Assembly: GCA_024275415.1 (NCBI GenBank)
Contig: JAJRZD010000019.1
Coordinates: 1-64,000, forward strand
From: an archaeon
Lineage (GTDB): Archaea > Asgardarchaeota > Thorarchaeia > Thorarchaeales > Thorarchaeaceae
Direction: 5' to 3'
DNA: 64,000 bases
Part shown: positions 1 through 8,232 of the stretch, piece after piece
How positions within the stretch are numbered: position 1 is the stretch's first letter
Layout: each line of letters begins with the position of its first letter
Translations under genes and position numbers: made by a program
The notes under the pieces: model-generated
What the model saw: only the letters and a program-made list of their open reading frames with translations
What the model was told of the DNA's origin: nothing
The model's database searches: none

Positions 1-114
1 CCCTAACAAGATGCCTGCTTTTTGAGATCGGTGTGCATCTTTCGTAGGGGTTTCATTCACCTCATCAGGTCGGGGATTGCTTCCTACCCTTATCGACATT
101 ACTCTTAATGAACA

Positions 115-218
115 GCTCTGTAAAATAAATCACATTTTTTTACAATGGGTATGGATTAAGCCTTCATCTTTATGAGCAAATCTACCAATCGTTAGTATTA
201 CTTCCATTATTTCACAGA
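115..218. repeat. Dispersed degenerate repeat A, copy 1
   Basis: A stretch of about 100 bp that begins GCTCTGTAAAATAAATCACA and ends near a TTATTTCAC motif resembles 23659-23774. The two copies share the GCTCTG(T/C)AAAA(T/C)AAATCACA block, a CTTTCATCTTT-like block, an AATCGTT block and the TTATTTCAC(A/C)GAGC end, in the same order and orientation with small indels. No gene is visible in 1-499 apart from this repeat and repeat B. It may be an old non-autonomous element or a shared intergenic unit. Confidence 0.55.
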
Positions 219-235
219 GCCAATCGACAACGTGA

Positions 236-385
236 TTGAACGATTGTGAGTACATCCGTCCTCATGCTTGCGCGTCATCCGCTTGTCCTGTCTTAGGACA
301 GGGGGTGCAGGTTTTGACGGGGTTGTGCAATCGTACTGGTTGCCTAAGAGGGACTTGCCCTTCTCATGCTGTTGAGCACCCCTTC
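236..385 (+). repeat. Repeat B, copy 1 (60-bp core 301-360)
   Basis: The core 301-360 matches 2441-2500 at 57 of 60 positions, and the flanks (about 240-300 and 361-385) are more weakly similar. Read in one frame, the core gives the same peptide in both copies (GAGFDGVVQSYWLPKRDLP), and all three base differences are synonymous. It is therefore probably a relic of a duplicated protein-coding segment, although an RNA element cannot be excluded: a CAATC/GGTTG hairpin lies at the centre. In this copy the frame closes shortly after the core, and no convincing start is visible. Confidence 0.6.
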
Positions 386-499
386 ATTTCCACAATGGTC
401 TTTTTTGATGAATGGAAACAAGGTTAGTACTCTTCTCGAATACTTGGTCTACTTGACGCTTTTCTCAAGGTATGAAATAGATATAAACAGATATATACT

Positions 500-832
500 A
501 TGTATGACTTAGTATACAAGATTGAGATGGGTGAAGTATTGTCAGTTCGGATGGATGAGGATTTGAAAGAACGCCTTGCATTCCTAATGAAACAAAAGAA
601 GATAGTTGACAAATCCGCTTACATTCGACAACTGATTGCCCGGTCCTTATCGGCTGACCTGCTTGATTATCTTGCCGAACAGGTTGTTGCAAAACGAATA
701 AGCATCTGGAAGGCAGCATCCATTGCCAAAATCTCTCTTCGAGCAATGATGGAAGAATTATCAAGACGCAACATCACTATGTACGATGAGCAAGCACTTA
801 GAGAAGATCTTTTTTTTGCTGAGGGCAAATAG
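500..832 (+). CDS. Antitoxin, ribbon-helix-helix plus UPF0175-like
   Basis: A 110-residue protein. The N-terminal third (VRMDEDLKERLAFLM) looks like a ribbon-helix-helix DNA-binding strand and helix. The rest, with KRISIWKAASIAKISLRAM, matches the UPF0175 pattern usually found beside PIN-like toxins. It should bind and neutralise the next gene product, which starts one base after its stop, and repress the operon. A TATA-like box at 482-488 would place transcription start near 508, so the in-frame ATG at 527 is a credible shorter start. Family assignment is by motif recognition only. Confidence 0.75.
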   Translation: MYDLVYKIEMGEVLSVRMDEDLKERLAFLMKQKKIVDKSAYIRQLIARSLSADLLDYLAEQVVAKRISIWKAASIAKISLRAMMEELSRRNITMYDEQALREDLFFAEGK

Positions 833-833
833 G

Positions 834-1340
834 ATGATTGCAATAGTGAACGCATCCCCTCTCATTTACCTCGGTAAAGTAGGTTCTCTCTATCTCCTTG
901 ATGCTATCTTTGATAGAGTAGTAACCGTCCCATCGGTCAAGGATGAGGTACTTGAGCAGACAGCACCAGAATTTGCAGCGCTCACAGATGCATTCTCGAA
1001 CTGGTTGAATGTGATAGATGGGCCGAGGAACTCTTTTTCCAAAGCACTAGATAAGATGGGACTTCACAAAGGAGAAGTAGATGTGCTTGATCTTGCGTAT
1101 AAGATGCATGGAAACAATCAGGATGCCATTGTTGTCGTTGATGACCTTGCTGCAAGAGACATAGCACGTGCTCTAGGACTGAGACTGACAGGAACCATCG
1201 GAATCATTCTTAGAGCAACTAGGAATGGTCTGCTCACAAATGCAGATGCAATGTTACAAATCAAATATCTAGTACACGAAACCCCTTTCAGATTGTCAAC
1301 GTCAATGTATTCTCAAATCCTTGCCGAGTTAGATGAATGA
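834..1340 (+). CDS. PIN-like toxin, DUF3368 family
   Basis: A 168-residue protein that starts with the PIN-type opening IVNASPLIYLGKVG. It carries a conserved acidic GEVDVLDLA segment near the middle and a VVVDDLAARDIA acidic motif, as in the DUF3368 branch of PIN-domain RNases that pairs with UPF0175 antitoxins. The predicted role is a metal-dependent ribonuclease held inactive by the upstream antitoxin. The ATG at 834 lies directly after the antitoxin stop, so the two are translationally coupled. All expected acidic residues (D/N near residue 5, E and D in the middle, DD near residue 101) are visible, so it may be active. A C-terminal fragment of a relative lies at 3820-3924. Confidence 0.78.
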   Translation: MIAIVNASPLIYLGKVGSLYLLDAIFDRVVTVPSVKDEVLEQTAPEFAALTDAFSNWLNVIDGPRNSFSKALDKMGLHKGEVDVLDLAYKMHGNNQDAIVVVDDLAARDIARALGLRLTGTIGIILRATRNGLLTNADAMLQIKYLVHETPFRLSTSMYSQILAELDE

Positions 1341-1510
1341 GCACAATGTCATACGCTTTATCCATTGCTTTGTCTGACTGCTTTTCAATCGCAGCTGCAT
1401 GTATCGCAAAAGGGGAGGTAGTATTTGCACGAAAGGGGAGCTCGCTGATGCAATTAGTAAAAAGCGACTTGTTGATGCCATCGAGTTTCTTGAGTGCACT
1501 CATGGAGATA
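1337..1510 (+). pseudogene. PIN-domain toxin, C-terminal remnant with frameshift
   Basis: The first frame reads SIALSDCFSIAAACIAKGEV and the next frame continues ADAISKKRLVDAIEFLE. Together they match the C-terminus of the intact PIN toxin at 3030-3461 (SLPDCFSIAAARIFNGKVIF then DAIEMKKLEDQIEFLEQY). The break is a frameshift near 1435-1445. The N-terminal two thirds are absent. This is what remains of a VapC of the same subfamily, butted against the preceding PIN gene. The 170 bases after it hold nothing I can identify. Confidence 0.7.
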
Positions 1511-1654
1511 CAGATTGTTTGTATGACCAATCCAAGAGAAGTTTCCAATCGCACGTAGTATCCAATACATCCGGTAGTCAACCACTCGAAGAAGCCAGTT
1601 CATCAACGACCGAGTCATTGACCTATCAGAGTCTTGATGTACCTTTTATCTACG

Positions 1655-1668
1655 TCTACATATGTAGA
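1655..1668. promoter_or_regulatory. Perfect 14-bp palindrome before VapB-like gene
   Basis: TCTACATATGTAGA is a perfect inverted repeat lying 13-26 bases before the ATG at 1681. Antitoxins of this type usually autoregulate by binding a palindrome over the promoter, so this is a good candidate operator. The inference rests on position and symmetry alone. Confidence 0.5.
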
Positions 1669-1680
1669 TATCGACATCCA

Positions 1681-1899
1681 ATGGCATCGAAGACCATTTT
1701 CGTTACCCTGGAGGTGAATAATATTCTCAAGAAGATGCGACTCCCTGGAGAGAGTTTTGGAGATACGATTGCTCGTCTGTGTAAGGGCAAATCCTCTGAA
1801 CCACTGTACCTCTGGGCACAAACATCTGATGGTTGGACTGGCCTGACCCATGAAGATCAGCAGCTTCTTGACGAAACAACTCGAGATGTTCGGAAATAG
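1681..1899 (+). CDS. VapB-type antitoxin
   Basis: A 72-residue protein starting MASKTIFVTLEVNNILKKM, followed by RLPGESFGDTIARLC. This pattern is typical of the archaeal VapB/DUF217-like antitoxins (KTI-V-EV-LK-P-ESF-D-I). The same frame is open further upstream, but the ATG at 1681 fits the family start and follows a palindromic operator. It overlaps the start of the next PIN gene (ATG 1886). That toxin is broken, so this antitoxin is probably an orphan that survives without its partner. Confidence 0.72.
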   Translation: MASKTIFVTLEVNNILKKMRLPGESFGDTIARLCKGKSSEPLYLWAQTSDGWTGLTHEDQQLLDETTRDVRK

Positions 1900-2319
1900 T
1901 TCCGAGAAGAGCGAGTTGATATTTTTTGATACAACTTTCTTGGTGGATGTACTGCGGAAGGATATGGACGCTCTTTCATGACTTAAGGATACTGAAGTAG
2001 CCTTTATACCTCTGAAATCAATGCTTTTGAGCTCTACACAGGGCTATTCCGGCTGCCTACGAAATCGGGACAACCGTTGCGAAAGCGAAGGTGGGAACTT
2101 GAACGGGTTCTCTCCTGAATGGAGGTACTCCCATTTGAAAGGTCAGCTGCTCTGGAGTCTGGGAAGACTCTTGCCGACCTTCTGAAGCGTGGAACTCCCA
2201 TTGGCTCTCGGGATGTGATAATTACCGGAATCTCACTCGCAAGTGGTATCCGTAGATTTCTGACACGAAATGCCTGGCACTTTAAGACAATCCTCCGGAT
2301 CACCGCCGAGTCCCACTAA
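1886..2319 (+). pseudogene. VapC PIN toxin, broken by two stops and a frameshift
   Basis: From ATG 1886 the frame reads SELIFFDTTFLVDVLRKD, a clear PIN-domain opening, and then hits TGA at about 1979. Coding continues one frame over from about 2011 (SEINAFELYTGLFRLPTKSG) to a second TGA at 2116-2118, then on to a good PIN C-terminus ending DVIITGISLASGIRRFLTRN. Three lesions in about 430 bp mean no full toxin can be made. Its overlap with the VapB-like gene shows they were once a vapBC operon. Confidence 0.8.
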
Positions 2320-2393
2320 ATAACAGGAGTTTGAACATGATTGACCAAATCGTTTCAAAAATAGGACTTCAGACCTGAATGAAACATATGCGA

Positions 2394-2530
2394 CCGATGT
2401 GAATGTATGTATCCTCTGCTTGCCCTACCTTGAACCGGCAGGGGGTGCAGGCTTCGACGGGGTTGTGCAATCGTACTGGTTGCCTAAGAGGGACTTACCC
2501 TCTTCCACACTGTTGAACATCCTTCTTTTT
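2394..2530 (+). repeat. Repeat B, copy 2 (60-bp core 2441-2500)
   Basis: Second copy of the repeat at 236-385, in the same orientation and 2140 bp away. The core differs from copy 1 at three positions, each a synonymous third-codon change in the shared reading frame. In this copy the frame continues beyond the core for about 35 codons and is preceded by CLPYLEPAG, so it is the longer relic. The gap from 2320 to 2797 contains nothing else I can identify. Confidence 0.6.
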
Positions 2531-2797
2531 ACAAAGGCATCGATCCTAACGGGAGCGAGATGCTTGCTTCTTCAGCTGTCTGAGCATTTATCTCAACGAC
2601 TCAAGTAATCTGTTGTAGTCGGTGACAGTCTTCCTAGATTATGTATGCAAGCCGTCAACGTTATTGTCAAGTGAATTGACCACCATCCCTGTGACGCTTT
2701 CTTTATCAGAAGATGCCGTCTTCAAGATTCATAATCGCTGTGTCTAACACAATCGTTGTGTTTATTACATTAGAAGATAATATGACAAATGAGGAAC

Positions 2798-3040
2798 ATG
2801 ACTACTATCTCGATTAAGGAAGACACTCGAAAGAAGCTACTTCAGATTGCAGGTGATCTTCAGATACGAACTCAACGTCGAGCAGACTTCGATTCCGTGA
2901 TTAGGTTCTTGATTGAGAATTACATGAGAAGACAGCTTGATCGGGATGCATGGAATAGGTTCACAGCTCCCGTTCCTGGAATCGATTTCGAATCAGCATA
3001 CCATGACCTGATTCTGGAGCGGGGTCTTGATGAGGAGTAA
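2798..3040 (+). CDS. VapB-type antitoxin, ribbon-helix-helix
   Basis: An 80-residue protein starting MTTISIKEDTRKKLLQIAGD, then SVIRFLIENYMRR, a standard ribbon-helix-helix layout. The tail GIDFESAYHDLILERG is the probable toxin-wrapping segment. The ATG at 2798 is preferred over the in-frame ATG at 2789 because GAGG lies five bases before it and the strand motif then starts at once. It overlaps the downstream PIN gene, as expected for a vapBC operon. The complete partner suggests the module is intact. Confidence 0.78.
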   Translation: MTTISIKEDTRKKLLQIAGDLQIRTQRRADFDSVIRFLIENYMRRQLDRDAWNRFTAPVPGIDFESAYHDLILERGLDEE

Positions 3041-3461
3041 AAGAAGTGCTATATCTGTTCTGGATGCAGAGGTGCTTATCGCTTTAGCACTTGGTGAGCC
3101 TTCTGCTGCCGAGTTATCAAAAGAGATAATCCATCAGCACGGTCATTATGCATGTACTGAGATTGCTCTTTGCGAATTGAGCTATATCCTCTGTCGCAAT
3201 TCCAGCTGGAAGCAAGCTTGGAACAAGACACAAAGTATAATCCAGTCCTCTGCAGTCATGACGCTCTCATCCCAACCTCTCTGGGTCGAAGCAGCACAGA
3301 TCAAATGTGGCGTTCCAATCTCTTTGCCTGATTGCTTTTCCATTGCGGCAGCACGAATATTCAATGGCAAAGTCATCTTCGCACGTAGAGAGAAAGAAAT
3401 AGTTGATGCGATTGAAATGAAGAAGCTTGAAGATCAAATTGAATTTCTTGAACAGTACTAG
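3030..3461 (+). CDS. VapC-type PIN toxin
   Basis: A 143-residue PIN-domain protein. SVLDAEVLIALALGEP near the N-terminus gives the first catalytic aspartate, ALCELSYIL the conserved glutamate, and SLPDCFSIAAARIFNGKV the later acidic cluster. The gene starts with ATG 3030 inside the end of the antitoxin gene. It should be a metal-dependent RNase inhibited by the upstream protein. A broken copy of the same subfamily lies at 1337-1510, so this family has been duplicated within the island. Confidence 0.78.
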   Translation: MRSKRSAISVLDAEVLIALALGEPSAAELSKEIIHQHGHYACTEIALCELSYILCRNSSWKQAWNKTQSIIQSSAVMTLSSQPLWVEAAQIKCGVPISLPDCFSIAAARIFNGKVIFARREKEIVDAIEMKKLEDQIEFLEQY

Positions 3462-3465
3462 AAGA

Positions 3466-3540
3466 ATGACTTTTTTCGATGCTTCCTTCGAAAAAGCTCT
3501 TGATGAGGTGGCTTCTGAGGATGCCGATCTTCTTGAATGA
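3466..3540 (+). CDS. Small acidic 24-residue ORF before Doc-like remnant
   Basis: ATG 3466 opens a 24-codon frame (MTFFDASFEKALDEVASEDA then DLLE) that ends TGA, overlapping the ATG of the Doc-like gene by four bases. The coupling and acidic character suggest a truncated antitoxin partner of Doc. It could equally be a chance frame. Confidence 0.3.
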   Translation: MTFFDASFEKALDEVASEDADLLE

Positions 3541-3854
3541 TTAGTTCGATAGCTGATGTTCTCAGGGTTTTCAACTTTGAGATACTGTCCTTCGATGAGA
3601 CATTATTGATCCACCGCAGGTTGATAAAGGACTTCGGTGGCGAAACTGGTGTCCTATCACAAGAGGCCATTGAGAACTGTGTAGCACTTCCTATGCTGGG
3701 ATTCTTTGGAGTCGCAGCCAGTTCGACACTGTGGACTAAGGCAGCAAAACATCTCCAGTGTATTGCTACCTGGTATCCATTCATTGATGGCAACGAAATG
3801 TGGTATGCTATCGAAGGACGACGCAATTACCAAAATCAGTTTTCCTGTGGGTGA
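3537..3854 (+). pseudogene. Doc/Fic toxin, truncated
   Basis: The frame gives LSFDETLLIHRRLIKDFGGE followed by TGVLSQEAIENCVALPML, a clear match to the N-terminal half of death-on-curing (Doc) toxins. The Fic core should read like H-P-F-x-D-G-N-K/R-R and continue for about 40 residues. Here it reads YPFIDGNEMWYAIEG and stops. The catalytic histidine is tyrosine and the basic residues after DGN are missing. The sequence immediately after belongs to a PIN remnant, so the gene seems to have been fused to or cut by other debris. Confidence 0.7.
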
Positions 3855-3924
3855 TACATCATTCATAATATCCGCATCATTGTATTCCAAGATTCTCGGT
3901 GAATTGAATAAAGAATGGGTGCTC
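3820..3924 (+). pseudogene. DUF3368 PIN toxin, C-terminal remnant
   Basis: In the frame running through 3820-3924 the sequence reads FPVGDTSFIISASLYSKILG then ELNKE. This closely parallels the C-terminus of the intact DUF3368 toxin (HETPFRLSTSMYSQILAELD). Only the last 30 or so residues are left. It is fused to the end of the Doc remnant, evidence for deletion between two toxin loci. Confidence 0.55.
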
Positions 3925-3982
3925 TCTCGTTTTTTTACAATTTCTTTTGTATTGGTTTGAACTCAGATAATTTATCGTGCAG

Positions 3983-4399
3983 TCACAGAATACTAACAAG
4001 ACCATCAAAGTCAGAGTCAAAGGTTGCCAAATGGTCGATCTTATGCTTCTCGATGAATGAGAGGATACAGCAATCAGTAAAACTCAGAGGTCTTTGAGGC
4101 CAGATTGTCAGTTGTTGCCACTTTTTCCATGCAACATCCAAAATAGACGGAGTGACATGTTCAAACCTAATAAAATTCGGAGTGTTGCAAATCAAGTTGT
4201 ATGCATTGGTTACTATTTTCTTACGATGAGTGTGCATCCAAAGCGTTGTAACCACTTCATTCAACACATAATCAATGGTAACTCTCATGCCAATGTCTGA
4301 ATCCTTCAGTCTAGTCAACAGCTCACGGGATCTATCGTGGTTCTTGTCACGTGAGTTAAGCAATGCAATAATGACATTGCTATCAATGAACACTGTCAT
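3983..4399 (-). CDS. VapC-type PIN toxin
   Basis: A 138-residue PIN-domain protein with the classic opening MTVFIDSNVIIALLN, the mid-domain glutamate in YVLNEVVTTLW, and the C-terminal acidic stretch SFTDCCILSFIEKHKID followed by LATFDSDFD. All four expected acidic positions are present, so it is probably an active metal-dependent RNase. Its start overlaps the antitoxin stop by four bases (ATGA). It runs opposite to the other modules of the island. Confidence 0.82.
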   Translation of the reverse strand: MTVFIDSNVIIALLNSRDKNHDRSRELLTRLKDSDIGMRVTIDYVLNEVVTTLWMHTHRKKIVTNAYNLICNTPNFIRFEHVTPSILDVAWKKWQQLTIWPQRPLSFTDCCILSFIEKHKIDHLATFDSDFDGLVSIL

Positions 4400-4680
4400 T
4401 CTGTGGAGTCCCCATATACAATCTCATCAACTCTTGACGAGAGATCTTCACTACCTGCGCCAAAGTCCTCGGTCATGGATAAGATCTTTTTGATGGTTTT
4501 ATCATCAAGAGGACACTCTTTTGATCTGATTTCTTGGACGAGGCGGTCGTAATGGTCTCGCCCTATTCGGAAAACCAATTCCAGAATCTGCTTCTTTGTC
4601 AATTTCACCCTTGTATCAAGATACAGCCGAGCTTGTAGTTCTTCAAGATCATCTTGCAGGTCAAACTTGACAGTGGACAC
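4396..4680 (-). CDS. Antitoxin partner of the PIN toxin
   Basis: A 94-residue protein, first gene of the minus-strand pair. The N-terminus (MSTVKFDLQDDLEELQARLY) looks like a beta strand plus helix, followed by KKQILELVFRIG, which suits a DNA-binding antitoxin. The C-terminus is acidic (TEDFGAGSEDLSSRVDEIV), a typical toxin-binding tail. I do not recognise the family. The assignment rests on size, order and overlap with the PIN gene. Confidence 0.65.
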   Translation of the reverse strand: MSTVKFDLQDDLEELQARLYLDTRVKLTKKQILELVFRIGRDHYDRLVQEIRSKECPLDDKTIKKILSMTEDFGAGSEDLSSRVDEIVYGDSTE

Positions 4681-4692
4681 TTATGACACCCA

Positions 4693-4705
4693 GTTACCTG
4701 GTAAC
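4693..4705. promoter_or_regulatory. Palindromic operator for the minus-strand toxin-antitoxin pair
   Basis: GTTACC-T-GGTAAC is a perfect 13-bp palindrome 13-25 bases upstream of the antitoxin start at 4680. A TTTAAA element at about 4716-4721 could be the TATA box on the minus strand, putting the palindrome over the transcription start. This is the layout expected for antitoxin autorepression. Confidence 0.5.
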
Positions 4706-6185
4706 CACTTATGGATTTAAAGTTGTGGATTCTACATATGATGCCATGATTTATCCATTGTTCAATAGAATCGTATTTAGGTTTACAATCAGACTCGAAC
4801 CAGCAGGTTTTACATGTCATCCTCTCGCCTTATACTGATTACAGTTAGTTCGAATGCGCCACTGGACATATCGGAAGAACCGAGAAGAACACTCCTTAGA
4901 TGTTTTGAGCAATCAAAAGCTCATCGTCCATATACGTTCGGACATGGTTCACGATTCAAGAAATTCTGGTACAATATAGGCAGTGTTCTAAATGCAACTA
5001 GCCACTATGCAGAATTAACAAAGTATCCTTCAACGATATGCAGTCCATCGTTAGCGCAAAGGCTGATGCAAATGGGCGATTCACTCCCGAATCTGTCTAT
5101 CAGGATTTCAAGAAATGGTTCTTTGGCCAGAAAGATTACTGGTCGCCCTGGCTGACTCTCTCTATCTATCGAATCCTGAAACGAACAAGTGAATAACAAT
5201 GAAGCTGTCATATTGAGATAGTCAGCATTAGTTATCAACAGTCCACAGATTAACAAATACGGTGAGCAGCAGTTTCTCAGACACATCGATGCTACGTGGT
5301 CTGACGAAACATGCCCTCATGGACTGGGAGATAGAAGGCACTTGCCGAGTGCATGGCGCGCTACGAGCGTTAATTGGAAATTCTCCAAACTCAGACATCA
5401 CGATAACTTTTCACAGAACCGTATGTAGGACAAAAGACTTGACTATCCACAACGCACTTGATCACTAGTATCACTTCTTTCTAGGAGTGCGATTCAGACG
5501 AAATCCGATTACCTTTCGCTTTTGTTGTCCCTCTCTAACCCGCTTTATGACTGGCTGATTACCGATTCAGTTGGCTTCTTCATTTTCAGGATTGTGTGGT
5601 ATACCTTTCTCGTTTCAATTGCGTATTTTCTTTGCCCAAGAGTTGTAGAGAAAATGCGGGAACGAATGTAAGAACAGGCTCTAAGAGATGAACACTCCCG
5701 TGAATGGACAGAAAGCGACGAGTAGGTTTTAATACAATGGGTCGTTTCGCAATCGCGATGAACCTATTCCGCAGGCTGTTGGCGTGAGTCAACGCTCTAC
5801 GCAATAATCCACGTTCGAAGCGTTATATCCCACGAAAGCAGAGCTTGGCGATCCCGTCATGAGATATGTCTGGCAATGATGCCGCTACACGAGTAGACGG
5901 TCAGGTCGAACACTGTTAACGACTGAAGACAATCTTGTAATTCTTCCGACAAGTTAAATATGGCACCATTGTGATAACCGCCGCACTTGCTGGATTGGTT
6001 GGAGTGAGAACATTGAAGCACATTTCCCTTTGCAATGGCAATTCGCCTTCGCGTGAGTGAGATACGCAATCGGCTATTGATGCCTCAGTGCTACGACATA
6101 TGTGCTAAGTGTTGAACACAGATGCGCTACAGATGCCCTAATAAGTCGAAATTTCCATTTAGGACGAAGCCCGAGGTTTACACTC
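4706..6185. other. Gene-poor region with decayed coding fragments
   Basis: No intact gene is supported in these 1.5 kb. Several fragments look formerly coding. About 5017-5196 (+) ends a protein with FTPESVYQDFKKWFFGQKDY and WLTLSIYRILKRTSE. About 5251-5430 (+) reads QQFLRHIDATWSDETCPHGL. About 5470-5670 (+) encodes a membrane-like C-terminus, SVGFFIFRIVWYTFLVSIAY ending KMRERM. A frame at 4814-5155 is open for 113 codons but looks unlike a protein. The fragments are in different frames and lack starts, as expected for debris in an unstable island. Confidence 0.45.
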
Positions 6186-6539
6186 ATGAAATACCTCATC
6201 ATCCTGAACGACCCTCCCTATGGCACGGAACGATCCTACAATGGCATTCGTTTAGCCACCGCACTCAAAAAGAATGATGCAAATGCAGACATTCGAGTTT
6301 TTCTGATTGGAGATGCGGTATCATGTGCGATTGCTGGACAGAAGACGCCTGATGGTTACTACAACTTGGAACGGATGATTCGAGGACTGCTCGTCAAGAA
6401 GGCATCAATCGCGTGTTGTGGGTCGTGCATGGATGCTCGTGGGATTGAAGAACTGTCATTGATATCGGGTGTCGCTCGTGGAACAATGGGTCTTCTTGCT
6501 GAATGGACAGCTGAAGCTACAAAAGTCCTCACTTTCTAA
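6186..6539 (+). CDS. DsrE/DsrF-like sulfur relay family protein
   Basis: A 117-residue protein starting MKYLIILNDPPYGTERSYNG, followed by LATALKKNDANADIRVFLIG and an IACCGSCMDARGI cysteine cluster. This is the DsrE/YchN-like fold used for small sulfur-transfer or thiol-handling proteins. The paired cysteines near residue 80 are in the place where family members carry a reactive cysteine. The ATG at 6186 gives the expected family start. It stands alone, with acr3 about 470 bp downstream, so its sulfur partner is not evident. Confidence 0.8.
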   Translation: MKYLIILNDPPYGTERSYNGIRLATALKKNDANADIRVFLIGDAVSCAIAGQKTPDGYYNLERMIRGLLVKKASIACCGSCMDARGIEELSLISGVARGTMGLLAEWTAEATKVLTF

Positions 6540-6970
6540 GTATCCGCTTCCGCTCAGAAAGTGAATCTCTCCTGAAACCGTAAGTGCCTGCAAGATGGAA
6601 ACGGTGAACATCCCCTGAGATTTTTACTCCTCCTTTCGAAATAATCTCTTCATCTTGATGAATGGCAACACCATACGATGCAATCCCATCCGAATTCTAG
6701 GTGTGAGGCATCATCATCAAAAACACAAATCGAATTGGAGCAATGTGAATGTAAGGAAACAATCATCGTTTTTGGTACCGTTCACTGCAATCTGGATAAG
6801 TCTGGACACCAGAGTCTTGTCCTCCCAAGGACGGCACTGGTAACGCCCCCGTGTGGTCAGTATCGCGTGTCGTCCGACCTTGTGTCATAGTACTGTCCGG
6901 TCGTATAGAATCACCTACCACGAGATGTCCAGCTATCTCGCAGTTGTTAGCAACCCCGCCCCTCTAAAAA
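6540..6970. other. Intergenic, nothing identified
   Basis: About 430 bases between the DsrE-like gene and the acr3 promoter. Short open frames near 6655-6890 do not look like protein, and I see no tRNA or repeat. Confidence 0.4.
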
Positions 6971-6974
6971 GTTA

Positions 6975-7000
6975 AATATACGAATTATTCGATATTTCAT
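6975..7000. promoter_or_regulatory. acr3 promoter with palindrome, candidate ArsR operator
   Basis: An A/T-rich TTAAATATA element at 6972-6980 resembles a TATA box. It is followed by the perfect 11-bp palindrome CGAATTATTCG (6981-6991) shortly before the GTG start at 7014. A related TATCGAAATATAC stretch sits before arsR near 8160-8172. ArsR repressors bind such AT-rich dyads, so both sites may be its targets. Confidence 0.45.
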
Positions 7001-7013
7001 CTGTTTCCAGAAG

Positions 7014-8129
7014 GTGAATATAGAATTGGATTCATCATCTCCTCAAGCAGAAATAAAGAGTTCCATCATCGGCTTGAGTACCATTGACAAACTTCTACCA
7101 GTCTGGATACTATTGGCAATGGTTGTTGGTGTGCTTTTGGGATATCTCGTTCCTGGCCTTGCAGAGGCTTTGGACAATTGGAGTATGGGGACCGTTTCGA
7201 TCCCGATAGCGATTGGACTGTTATGGATGATGTATCCAGTCTTAGCAAAAGTGAAGTATGAAGAACTTGGCAAGCTCCGGACTGAGAAACGGATGTTTGG
7301 TATTTCGTTGGCACTCAACTGGATTGTGGGCCCTTTCCTTATGTTCACGTTGGCATGGTTATTCCTCCCTGATTTACCTGAGTATCGCACAGGATTGATA
7401 TTGATTGGTCTTGCCCGCTGTATCGCTATGGTTCTCATCTGGAACATGATGGCCGGAGGCTGCAGCGAATCTTGTGCTGTGCTCGTCGCATTGAACTCGA
7501 TATTTCAGATAACTATGTACAGCTTTGAGGCATGGTTCTTTGTCACATTTCTCCCATCCGTCATCGCGCCTGGTGGGGGGTCTGTCGTTAATGTGTCCGT
7601 CCTTGAGATTGCATGGAGTGTCATCGTATTTCTCGGCTTCCCGTTGGTAGGAGGTGTCATCACACGATGCACCCTGATAAAGCGCCGTTCAAAGGAATGG
7701 TATGATAACGAGTTTGCTCCAAAACTAGGTCCCTATGCGCTGATTGGTCTGCTTTTCACTATCATGGTGATGTTTTCATTGAAAGGTGATGTGATTGTTG
7801 CCCTCCCCTTCGATGTGCTGAGGATTGCAGTACCATTGTTATTCTATTTCGTATTGATGTTCTTGGTTTCGTTCGGGATATCCTACGGACTCCGCTTCAC
7901 TTACGAAAAAAACGTGACAATCTCTTTCACAGCAGCAAGTAACAACTTTGAGCTGGCAATTGCAGTTGCTATCGGGATCTTTGGGATTGGTTCCGGACAA
8001 GCATTAGCTGCGGTTGTTGGTCCCCTCATCGAAGTACCCGTCCTTGTGGGATTAGTATATGTTTCAATGTGGTTGGGAAGGAGGCTATATGGACGACATC
8101 CTACTGAACCAGCACAATGCGAATCCTGA
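7014..8129 (+). CDS. acr3: Arsenite efflux permease, ACR3 family
   Basis: A 371-residue membrane protein with about ten hydrophobic helices. The family signature GLARCIAMVLIWNMMAGG, containing the cysteine used for arsenite recognition, lies near residue 135. LVALNSIFQ follows about 15 residues later, and the glycine-rich GPLIEVPVLVGLVYV comes near the end. It exports arsenite (and perhaps antimonite) across the cytoplasmic membrane, driven by the ion gradient. The start is GTG 7014, close to the TATA box, so the transcript may be nearly leaderless. arsR lies 100 bp downstream on the same strand. No arsenate reductase or ATPase gene is adjacent. Confidence 0.9.
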   Translation: MNIELDSSSPQAEIKSSIIGLSTIDKLLPVWILLAMVVGVLLGYLVPGLAEALDNWSMGTVSIPIAIGLLWMMYPVLAKVKYEELGKLRTEKRMFGISLALNWIVGPFLMFTLAWLFLPDLPEYRTGLILIGLARCIAMVLIWNMMAGGCSESCAVLVALNSIFQITMYSFEAWFFVTFLPSVIAPGGGSVVNVSVLEIAWSVIVFLGFPLVGGVITRCTLIKRRSKEWYDNEFAPKLGPYALIGLLFTIMVMFSLKGDVIVALPFDVLRIAVPLLFYFVLMFLVSFGISYGLRFTYEKNVTISFTAASNNFELAIAVAIGIFGIGSGQALAAVVGPLIEVPVLVGLVYVSMWLGRRLYGRHPTEPAQCES

Positions 8130-8232
8130 TATGATTGCACACTATTAGAAAGATTGATTTATCGAAATATACAAAGTAAGTTGTTGTAATCACCTGACGA
8201 ATAAATGATGCATTGTAGGATGTTGCACACAA

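Noticed and set aside
4814-5155. 113-codon gene on the plus strand
   Set aside because: The peptide looks random, and another frame over the same DNA (5017-5196) reads better as a decayed gene.
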